Part shown: positions 1 through 12,000 of the stretch, one piece after another
How positions within the stretch are numbered: position 1 is the first letter of the stretch
Layout of the letters: every line of letters begins with the position of its first letter
Source: an uncultured Flavonifractor sp.
GTDB lineage: Bacteria; Bacillota; Clostridia; Oscillospirales; Oscillospiraceae
Reading direction: 5' to 3'
DNA: 22,677 bases
NCBI GenBank assembly: GCA_910585415.1
Contig: CAJUDT010000033.1
Location: forward strand, 261-22,937
Position numbers and translations under genes: made by a program
Notes under the pieces: generated by a model
Seen by the model: the letters and a program-made list of their open reading frames with translations, nothing else
The model's database searches: none
Told to the model about the DNA's origin: nothing

Positions 1-3000
1 GGCACGGTGAAAATGCCTACGGTCACGGTCAAGTTCAAGGAGGGGAAGACGGAGACAGTAGTGCCCAATACGGAGTACGATTGGACGTGCAGCGACTCCG
101 CCCCAACAAACCAGGGCACTTACACCATTACGATTTCTGACGCGGCGGGCGGCAACTACGATTTGACCGGAGTTACCGCCAATACAGCGACCTTCTCCAT
201 CGGTAAGACCGAGCAGGCGGAGCTGGTGATTGAGGGCAAACCCGATTCCACCATCTACGGTGATACGTTCACCTTGACCACCAGCGGCGGTTCCAGCAGC
301 AGCGCCGTGACTTGGGAGGCGACAGGGCCTGCCACCGTGGACGAAAACACCGGCGCGGTGGAAATCACAGGCGTTGGCGGGGTCACCATCACGGCTACCA
401 ACCCCGGCGATTCAAACTATCTGCCGGTTTCGGACCAGTGGACCTTTACCGCCGCGCCCAAGCCTGTTACGGCTTCCATTGTGGTCGATAATAAGGCCTA
501 TGACGGTACGACAGACGCCGCCGTGACCTCTGCCAGCATCACTACAATCAACGGCGACACGGTGACCATCGACCTGGCCAGCATCACCGCCGCCTTTGAC
601 ACCCCTGGCGTTGGTACGGGGAAAACGGTCAATCTGGATACCTCCAGGGTCCAGGTGACCGGCGCGGACGCAGCCAAATACACCATCAGCTATCCCGATA
701 CGGTGACTGCGGACATCACCCAGGCGAATACCACAATCACCACCGTTCCTGAGAAAATCGACTCGCTGACCTACAACGGACAGCCTCAGGCGCTGGTTAC
801 GGCGGGCGTGAGCAATGTGGGCTTCCTGGTCTATTCTCTGGATGGGACCAACTTCTCACCCGAGGTTCCCACCGGGACTGACGCGGGTACTTACACCGTC
901 TATTATAAGGTAGACGGGACCGCCGACTATTCCGGTGTGGCCGTGAACACGACTCCGATTTCTGTGACCATTGCCCCCAAGACCATCACGCCTGCGGTGG
1001 AGCTGTCGGAATCCTCCTTCCTGTACGACGGCACGAAGAAGGAGCCGAAAATCACCGTCAAGGACGGCGATACCGTGATTGATTCCAAAGAGTACACGGT
1101 CACATGGGCGAACGACGATTTGACGGTTACGGATGGATTGCTGACGGCCGCTGGCACTTATACGGCCACCATTACGAATGTGGCCAACGGGAATTATTCG
1201 TTCACCGCAACCGCTCAGATTGAAATCAAGGCGGCGACCCAGGGTGCGCTGAAAATCTCCGGTAAGCCCGAGCATGTCTATTACGGCGATACAATCACAA
1301 CGTTGGAGGCCACCGGCGGCACTGGAAACGGGACGGTGACCTGGAAAATCACGGCGGGCGAAACCAGCGCCGAAATCAATGGGGCCACAGGTGTGCTCAC
1401 GGTCAAGGGCATGGGCTCTGTCACGGTGACGGCGACGCGGACTGTTCCCAACTATGCGCCTGCAACCGATACCTATACCTTTACCGTGAAGCCTAAACCG
1501 GTTGTGGCGGAAGTGACCATTTCTGCGAAGAATTATGATGGGACCACAGCCGTTGACAATGCCGCGATTGCGGCGGCGGTGAAGGCCAGCGATTTGGTGG
1601 ACCCTGCCGACAGCATCACAATCAGCGGGCTGACGGGCACCTACGAGGACCCCAATGCAGGAACCGGCAAGACGGTTACACTGAACAGCTCTGGCGCGTC
1701 TGTGACTGGAGACACCAGCAAGTACACCGTCAGCTATCCCGCCACAGCCAAGGGCGATATCAAACCCAGGCCAGTTACTGTGACCGTCACTCTGTCCGGC
1801 AACGACTTGCAGACGGATGATACCGTCACGCCTCCCACCTATTCCTACAACTATGACGGCACTGATAAAATCCCCAATGTGACCGTCAAGGCGGACGATA
1901 ATAACGCGGTGCTGACAGACAGCGATTACGGTGTGAACATCACCGGAAACAGAAATGTTGGCAACGCGACTGTGACCGTCACCGCAAAGGCGGGCGGCAA
2001 CTATACGTTTACAGACGAAACGGTACAGTTCGCCATCAAGAAAGCCAGCGCGGTGCTGACCTCGAGCCCCCAGGCCAATCTGCTGACCTACAACGGAACA
2101 AAGCAGGAGCTGGTGACGGCAGGTACGGCCACCGGCGGCACGGTGGTGTATTCTGACACTGGCGCAGATGGTTCTTATTCGGAAACCATCCCCGAGGGCA
2201 AGGACGCGGGCACATACACCGTGCATTACATGGTAAAGGGCGACGCGAACCACGAGGACACCGCGCCCAGTTCGAGGTCCGTGACCATCAATCCAAGGGA
2301 GATTACGCCCGTCATTACGTTGGCTCAGGATTCCTACGTGTATGACGGCGATCCGAAAGAACCTGGCGTCACTGTTAAGGATGGTACGGATACGATTAAT
2401 CCTACAGAGTACACCGTATCCTACCAAAACAACACCAACGCCGGTACGGCTACGGTCACCGTCAGCGACAACAACGGCGGCAACTACATTGTAAACGGTA
2501 CGGCAACCTTTGAGATTACAAAGAAAGAACCCGCATTTACGGCTCCGACGGGAATCACCGGCTTGCAGTACAACGGCACGGCCCAGGAGCTGGTTACAGC
2601 TGGCGTCTGCCATGAGGGTACTGTGGTCTACTCCGTGAACGGTGGGAATTATTCCTCTGCGATTCCCGAGGGTATGGCGGTCGGCACATACACCATCGAC
2701 TACAAGGTGCTGGGCGACGCCAACCACAGCGATACGGCCCCGGCGAGTTTGACGGTGGAGATTGGCAAAAACGAGGTAACAAATCCCACAATCTCACTAT
2801 CCCAGGATACGTTTATTTACAACGGCAGCCAGCAGAAACCGACTATCACCGTCTACGACAATAACGGCCGCTTGATTCCAGAACGTGAGTACGTGGCGAC
2901 AATTACCGGAACGAATGGCAACGATATGGTGAAAGTGGACACCTACACCATCACCATCACCACGCCGCCAACCTCCAATTACGACATGACTGCCGATGGT

Positions 3001-6000
3001 ACGGTCAATGTCCGAACCTTTGAAATCCTTCCGGCGGGCCAGGAGGCAATTTCTATCACCGGCACCAAGGCCCAGGTCTACTATGGCGATACCATCCAGC
3101 TCGGCACCACGGGCGGCTCCGGTAATGGGACCATCCGCTGGAAGGTTGAGGCCAAGGACGGCAGCGCCAGCACCAGCACCATCAGCGCCACCGGACTGCT
3201 CACCGTGAAGGACGTGGGCGGGCCTTTGGTGGTCACGGCGACCCGCTCCATAGACGGCAACTACGCCGACGTGTCCGCTACGTGGGAGTTCAGCGCGGGT
3301 AAGAAGCCGGTGACGGCTGTGCTGACCGGTGTTGATAAGCCCTTTGACGGCAGCGCAGCCGCGACCGTAAAGGCTAAGGTGGCCGCAAGTGACCTGGTGT
3401 TTGGCGATACGTTCACCATTCCGGACCTGACAGGCACCTTCGATAATGCGAACGTCGGGACAAATAAGACCATTACCATCACTGGCTCCGCTCCGACGAT
3501 TTCTGACCCGAAAGCGGCCAACTATGAGATTACCTACCCCGATACTGCCACCGCGTCTATTCTGGCGGGGGCCGCGACGGTGGATACCGCTCCGGTAGCT
3601 GTGGCCCCTCTGACCTACGACGCGAGCCGGGCTCAGGAGCTGGTCACGGCGGGCACTGTGACGGGCGGCACTCTGGTCTATTCCCTGGACGGCACCAATT
3701 ACACCCCGTCCATTCCCAAGGCCAAGGATGCCGGTGAGCACACGGTCTACTACAAGGCCCAGGGCGACAACAACCACACGGACAGCGCGGTTGGCACGGT
3801 AGAAGTGACCATCGGCAAGCAGACTGTGACGCCCAATATCGAGCTGACGCCTCCCAGCGCCAAGTACGACGGCGAGGCGAAGCGGCCCACGGTCACGGTC
3901 AGAGACACCGCAAACAACATAATCCCGGAGAGTGAGTATAAGCATACCTATGTGACCGATAACGGCGAGAACTGGACGGACCAGGGCACGTACGAGGTCA
4001 AGATTGAGAACATTTCTGGCGGAAACTATGTTGTTGAGACGGCCACAGCGGGTTTTACCATCAGCACAACGGCGCAGAACCCGCTGGAGATTGTTAACAA
4101 GCCCGGCCTCGTCCACTACGGCGACACCTTTACCCTGAGCGCGGTAGGCGGCTCCGGCAGCAGCAAGGTCACATGGAGCAGCAGCGATGACACGATTGCT
4201 GATATCGACGCCAACGGTTTTGTGACCATCGAGGGGGTAGGCTCCGCTACGATTACCGCCACCAAGCCGGGCGGAGGCAACTATGACACGGTGACGGCGG
4301 ACTATCCGCTCAGCGCATTGCCAAAGCCGGTCACAGCCATTGTTACTGCGGACGATAAGGTGTACGACGGCAATGCGAACGCCACCCTCCACGTTACATG
4401 GGAGAAGGACGCGCTGGTTGGGGATGACGAGATTGAAATCGAGACCCTGACGGGCGCATTTGCGGACGAACATGTCGGTACAAATAAAAAGGTGACCTTC
4501 ACCTGTAAGTTTGTCGCTGATACGACCTATACAAAGTACGATATCACCCTCCCGCCCGACACCACCGCGTCCATTACCAAGGCGGATGCTACAGCACCGG
4601 CACTGACAGCAAATAACCGTGTGTACGACGGCACGCTCCAAGACCTTGTATCCAACGGTGATGCAAACACCCTTTACTCCAGCTCCAGGGATGGGGTCTA
4701 CACCGCGACAGTGCCCACCGGAACCAACGCGGGAACCTACACGGTCTGGTACAAAGAAAAGGGGGATGCCAACCACAACGATTCTGAGCCTCAGGCGATT
4801 GAGGTGACGATCAGCCCAAAAACGCTGACGGTGAACGCCACAAATGTTTCGCTGACAGGCAGCGACTTGCAGGAAGATACTGATGGAGCCTACTACTATA
4901 CGTATGACGGAAGCGAGAAACAACCCTCTGTTATCATTGAGGACGGTTCTGCGGTGATTCCGGCCAAAGAGTACACAGTCAGCTACAGCGACAACAGAAA
5001 CGTGGGTGAGGCCACCGTTACCATCACGGACAACGAGGGCGGAAACTACATCGTCAGCGGCAGGGTAACATTTGAGATTCGGAAGGGCAGCGCAGAGCTG
5101 GCTACCTCCCCCCAGGCCAAGGTCCTGGAGTACACCGGACAGCCGCAGGAGCTGGTGACCGTAGGCACCGTAACGGGCGGTCATATCGAGTATGCGTTGA
5201 ATGGCGGCACTTTTGGCCGAGACATTCCCAAGGGGACCGATGCGGGAACTTATACGGTGACTTACAAGGCAGTTGGCGACGACAACCACGAGGACAACAC
5301 TACGGTTGGCTCGGTTACCGTGACCATCAAGCCGAAAGAAGTTATCAGCCCGAAGGTTACGGTGTCCGGCACCTATACCTATGACGGCACCGCGAAGGAA
5401 CCGGGTACCGCTAATGTCAAGGTGGAGGACGGCGGCAACACCATCCCCGACACCGAGTACACCCTGACCTACCGCGACAACACCAACGCCGGTACGGCGA
5501 CGGTCATTATCACCAATGCCAACGGCGGCAACTACATCGTAAACGGTACGGGGACCTTTGAGATTGCGAAGGGTACCGCGTCGGTGGCGGCGGCTCCGAA
5601 GGGACTGGAAAACCTGCCTTACAATGGCACCGAACAGGCGCTGGCTGAGGCGGGCGCCGCTTCCAACGGAACGATGGTGTATGCTCTGAGCGAAACTGGC
5701 GCGTATTCCACGGCCATTCCCACCGGGAAGAATGTGGATACTTACACCGTCTGGTACAAGGCCCAGGGCGACAGCAACCACAATGACAGCGCACCTGCTT
5801 CGGTGAATGCGTCCATCATTGTGAACACTGTGGCCGCGCCCACCATCAAGGTGACACCGGAGACAGTAACCTACAACGAAAAGGTGCAGGAGCCCACAGT
5901 CACGGTCCAAGACGATAACGGTTTTGTGATCGACGGCAGCGAGTACACGGTGACATATCAGGATAAAAACGGCGCTAGCGCGACCAGTATGACCGATGTG

Positions 6001-9000
6001 GGTAAGTACATCCTGACCATTACCGGCACAGGCACCCACTATGATTTTACCGCTGCTGCCACATTTGAAATCCTCCCGGCGGACCAGACGCCTCTGACCA
6101 TCACCGGCACACGGGAGCAGGTCTACTACGGCGACACGATTCAGCTGGGGACCACAGGCGGCAATGGGACCGTGACTTGGACTGTCAGTGACGGCTCGAT
6201 TGCCAGCATTGCCAACGGACTGCTCGAAATTACCGGTGTGGGCTCTGTTACGGTTACAGCCACCAGCACCAAAACCGGCTACGATGACCAGGCCGCCACT
6301 TGGACGCTCTACGCAGAGAAAAAGCCGGTGACCGCCGTTGTGACAGCGCAGTCAAAGACCTATGACGGCAATGAGACTGCCACTGTGACCGCTGTGCTGA
6401 ACGCCAGCGATTTGGTGGGCAGCGATGCCTTTACCATCACTCTGTCCGGCAGCTTCGAGGACTCCAACGCCGGAACGGACAAGAAAGTGAAGGTTGACAG
6501 CTCCAATCCTCAATTCTCCACCGGTAGTACGGTGCAAGAAAACTACCGCATTACCTACCCCTCCACCACTACCGCGTCGATTTTCAAGGCAGATGTGGAC
6601 AGAACAAAGGTGATTGCTCCCACGGCGAAGACCGGGCTGACGTACACAGGCCTTGCCCAGGTCTTGGTGGTCGAGGGTTCCTCGCCGGACGGCATTGTGG
6701 AATACTCGCTGGACGGCAAGATTTACTCCGCCAGCCTCCCCACCGGCACCGACGCGGGGGATTACGAGGTCTGGTACCGTGTGAAGGGCGACAGCAACCA
6801 CAACGACACGGCAGGGACAAAGCTGGGAACCGTGACCATTGCCCCGCAGGAGGTGACCTCGCCTATCATCGAGTTCACGCCCAGCAATATCGAGTTTGAC
6901 GGCAAGATGCACAAACCAGCCGTCGCGGTCAAGGACAACGAGGGCCGCGTGATTCCGGCCACGGAGTATGAAACCACTTACGTCACTGTCACGGACTGGA
7001 TTGCCGTGGGAGATCATACGGTCACCATCACCGACAAGGAGGGCGGCAACTACACCTTCAATGAGATATCCAAAAACTTTACCATCCTTGCGGCGGGGCA
7101 GGGCGCGTTGTCTATCGTGAATCAGCCCGGCAGGGTCCAGTATGGCGACACCTTTACTCTGGCCGTTTCGGGCGGCACCGTGGCGGGCGCCGTGACGTGG
7201 ACCAGCAGTGATCCTGATACCGCTTCCATAGACCAGAACGGTCTGGTAACGGTCCATAAATCCGGTTCGGTCACAATCACGGCCACAAGGACGGTCCCAG
7301 GTTACGAAATAGTTACGGCTACCTGGACGTTCAGGGCGGAAAAGAAGCCCGTCACGCCCATCGTCACCGCCAAGGACAAGGAGTATGATGGCAACGACAC
7401 GGCCAAGCTGGTTATCACATGGAAAGACGGCGACCTGCTGGGCAACGACAGCATCAGCCTTGATGGCGTTTTGACCGGCACTTTCAACGACGCCAATGTG
7501 GGAACGGATAAAACCGTCACCATCACCGGCACCCTTCCTATCGACGACCGGTACGACATCAAGCGGCCTCCCTCCCCGACGGCCTCCATCACCCCGAAGC
7601 CCGCCAGTGTGAACGGGTCTACGCCGGTTAATCTGACCTACGACCGCACCGCCCAAAAGCTGGTCACCGGCATCACGGCGGACAACGGTGTTCTGGCCTA
7701 TTCCCGAGACGGTTCCTACTTCACCCTGCTCCCCCCGGAGGAGACGAATGCGGGCACCTACACCGTCTGGTACAAGGCTCAAGCCAGCGGGAACTATCAG
7801 GATAGCGCCCCTGTCCGGGTAGACGTGACCATCGCGCCGAAGCAGGTGAAAAATCCCACCATCGCTCTGTCCAGAGATACGTTCGACTACGACGGCACAG
7901 CGAAGGAGCCCAGTGTGGTGGTCAAGGACGGTTCGACCGTGATTCCGCCCAGCGAGTACACGGTGAGCTACAGCAACAACATAGAGATTGGCACCAACGC
8001 TACCGTTACCATCACAGACAACCCCGACGGGAACTACGATGTCAGCGGCAGCAAGACCTTTACCATCCAGGCGGGGGCCGCTTCCCTGAAAGAACCACCC
8101 AGGGCGAACGACCTGACCTACAACGGCTTTGAGCAGGCACTTGTGACCCCCGGTACTGCGGTCAACGGCAAGGTGGTGTATTCCACAACAACAAAGGATG
8201 GCCCCTACAGCCCGTCAATTCCCAGTGAGACCGATGCAGGTATTTACCAAATCTGGTACAAAGTGCAGGGTGACAACGGCGTCGGCGATACGGAGCCCGT
8301 GTCAATGCTTGTGGAGATCAAGCAAAAGCTGGCCTATCCCACGGTCAAACTGGAGCTGGCAAGCAATCCTCTCCCGTACACCGGTCTTCCGCAAGAGCCT
8401 CCCGTAACCGTAAGCGTGAATGGGGAAAGGCTCGGTGAAGACGATTATACCGTCACCTACAGCAATAATATCAACCCAGGCAGAGCAGAGGTCACGGTCC
8501 AGAGTACGGGCAATGGCAATTACCAGTTCAAAGACACAACAGCATTTTACATTGCAAAGAGCAAGGCGACATTTGACACATTGCCAGTAGGCTTGACAGA
8601 CTTGGTCTACACCGGAGAGCCCCAGGAGCTTATTGAAGAGTATACGGGCATATCTCTGGAGGGAATAGTGGTCTATTCGCTTGATGCAGTCACGTATTCC
8701 GCCGAAATCCCCACCGGTACCAAGGTACGCACCTACAGAATTTATGCCAAGGTGCTGGGTGATTCCAAGCATGAGGACAGCGACCCCATCACAATCAGCG
8801 CAACCATCGGCAAGAATGTCGTGACCAGCCCGACGGTCACCCTGTCCCAGAACAGCTTTAAGTACGACGGGACCGAACATAAGCCCACCGTCACGGTAAC
8901 CGATGACAGCGGCAATGTGATTCCGGCTGGTGAGTATACGGCAACCTACAGCGACAACATCAATGTTGGTACCGCCACCGTCACCATCAGGAACAAGGGG

Positions 9001-12000
9001 ACCAACTATCAGCTGGATGCGACCGCCACCTTCCAGATTGTTGACGGCAGCCAGCCCATCCTGACCATCACCGGCAAGCAGGACAACGTGGTCTATGGTG
9101 ACACCCTCTACTTGGGTGCCACCGGCGGAACCGGAACGGTGACCTGGAGCAGCAGCGACGCGAACATTGCCGCCATCGGCAGCAGTACCGGCGTGGTTAC
9201 CACCAAGAAGTCCGGCAGTGTCACGATTACAGCTACCTCCGGAAGTCTGACCGACACTTGGACCTTCACTGTGGCCCCGAAGCCCGTCACCGCCGTTGTG
9301 ATTGCCGCAGAGAAGCCCTATGACACTAGCACGACCGCCACATTGACCGTTACCCTCAGCGGACTGGTCGCAGGTGACAACATTACCACTGTGACCGCCA
9401 CAGGACATTTTATGGACGCGAACGTGGGGGAGAATAAGACCGTTATCATTGATGGTCTGACAATCCCGGCTGGTATCAGCGAAAAATACGACATCAGCTG
9501 GCCCGCCACCACCACGGCGTCTATCACTGCGAAAGTCGCTGAGGTAAAGGACCGCCCGCAGGCGGTTACAGGTCTGACCTACACCGGCAGTCCGCAGGCC
9601 CTGGTGAGCCCCGGTACGGCGGAGGGCGGAGAGCTGGTCTATTCTCTGGATGGAGGCGGCTACAGCTACAACGTTCCCACGGCTGTGGACGCGGGCAGCT
9701 ACACGGTCCGGTACAAGGTCGCTGCCGGGGATGAGAACCACAAGGACAGCGCGGTCATGAAGGTGGAGAATGTGACGATTGGTGTGAACACCGATATGCC
9801 CACAGTCCTGTGTACACCGAATACGATTCCCTATGACGGCACGGAAAAGACCCCGGCCGTTGTTGTCAGAGACTCCCAAAACCGCATTATCCCGGAGAGC
9901 GAGTACACTGTAAAGCTTCCCAACAACCGGATTGGGGTGGGCACTTACACCGTTACCGTCACAGACAACCCGGGCGGCAACTACGAGTTTACCTCTTCTG
10001 TAACCGGTACCTTCGAAATCGTGGCGTCCAGCCAGAATCCCCTGTCCATTACCGACAAGCCTGCTTCTGTCCGCTACGGTGATACGTTTACCCTGAGCGC
10101 GATAGGCGGCTCCGGCAGCGGCAAGATTCACTGGAGCATCAAGGAGAGCAACGGTGCCGCTGTGATTGATCAGAATGGTGTTGTAACCGTAACAGGCGTC
10201 GGCGGTTTCACCGTGGAAGCCTACCGGGAGGCTGCGGACGGCTATAGCCAATCCAACACAGACAGTGTGCCGTTCGACGCAAAGCCGAAGCCCGTGACCC
10301 CAGTGGTGACAGCGGATGACAAGTCCTATGATGGAACGACAGATGCGACCCTGAAAGCAGCTTGGAAGAGCGGCGATTTGGTGGGGAATGATGAAATCAC
10401 CCTCACTGTGGCAGGTGCATTTGCAACGGCGGATGCTGGCACAGGCAAGAAGGTGGAGATTACATCGCATAACGCCACAGGTGATGCCGCAGGCAAATAC
10501 ATCATCACTTGGCCTGACAGCACAACAGCCCAGATTTACAAGGTAGACGCAAAGCTGGATACTGTACCTGCCGCTTCCACCCTGACCTACAACGGCAGCG
10601 CACAGCCCCTTGTTACCGGCGGAACGACAGAGGGTAACATTGGCGTCGTGGTGTACAGCACGAGCGAAAAGGGTGGGTATTCGACTACGATTCCCACTGG
10701 CACCGATGCAGGAACGTACACCGTCTGGTACAAGGTGGCAGACAGTGTGAATTACACCGGCATCGACGCCGCGTCCATCGAGGTGGAGATCAAGAAGGCG
10801 ACCCCGACTATCAGCACATACCCCACGGCGTCTGGCACAGTGGGAGAATCGCTGAGTCAAATGAAATGGAACAGCAGTGCAATGAGCGTACCGGGCAAAT
10901 TTACCTGGAAGGATGGCAGCATCGTGCCTGGTGTGGGAACATCTAAGCAAGATGTGATTTTCACGCCGGATGACACCGCTAACTACAACGTGGTGGAGTT
11001 CCAGATTGATGTGACCGTTCGAGCGGCTACACCCCCTCCCAGCAGCGACAGCCCGGACGACAGCGACAGCAGCACAAGCAGCACGCCATCTACAAGCACC
11101 GACAGAACCCCGTCCACAGGCACAAACGACACTCCCACGCGGACGACGATTCAGGACGGCACGGCAAAAACCGTCGTGAGCGCTGCGGACGGCAATAAAC
11201 TGGTCAAGGAGGCGGTTGAGAACCAGAGTCAAACCATTGTAATCAAGCCGGAAATCACCCGCGATGTGACCAAGGCACAGGTTTCCATCCCGGCGGCGAC
11301 GGTGAGCCGGATTCAGAGCGAGACAAAGGCGGCCCTCACCGTCTCCACCCCCATCGCTGACGCGACCATCCCCCATGCGGCGCTGGATACCCTGGGCCGT
11401 GCAGGCGGCGACGTGAACGTAGCGGCCGAGCAGGTGGGGCGGTCGGTGGTTCTGACCCTCACCGCAGGCGGTGAGGCGGTGGAGCAGGTCCCCGGAGGGT
11501 TGACGCTCACCGTCCCGGCAGAGAATGCCGGACCCGGCACCGTGGCGGTACTGGTCCATGCGGACGGCACCCGCGAGACACTTCAGCGGAGCATGGTGGA
11601 GGACGGCAAGATGAATATCCCCCTGAACGGGTCCGCCACCGTCGAAATCGTGGACAACAGCAAGGCCTTTGCCGACGTGCCCCCCACGAACTGGGCCGCT
11701 GAGGCGGTGACCTTCGCCAGCGCCCGCGAGCTGTTCAGCGGCACCAGCGAAACGACCTTCAGCCCGGACCAGACCATGAGCCGCGGTATGCTGGCGACGG
11801 TGCTCTACCGGCTGGAGGGCCAGCCGGACCAGGCGCTGACAAGCGCATACAGCGACGTCAACAGCGAGGCGTGGTATGCGGACAGCATCGCCTGGGCTGC
11901 GGAAAACGGCATTGTAAACGGTTATGGGGGTGGTCAATTCGGCCCCAACGACAGTGTGACACGGGAACAGTTCGTCGTCATGCTCTGGAGGTACGTGGGC

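Noticed and set aside
2797..6039. Long minus-strand open frames opposite the giant gene (also 856-2727, 6352-7782 and 8302-12021)
   Set aside because: They arise because GAC/GGC/ACC-rich repeat codons leave few stops on the opposite strand. Their translations are Arg/His/Val/Gly-rich, show no domain, and lack ribosome-binding sites, while the plus strand has a clear domain series.
220..10797. Repeat region considered as a CRISPR array or other non-coding tandem repeat
   Set aside because: Units are about 230-270 bases, diverged, in frame throughout and encode consistent beta-sandwich-like modules. There are no short identical repeats with unique spacers.
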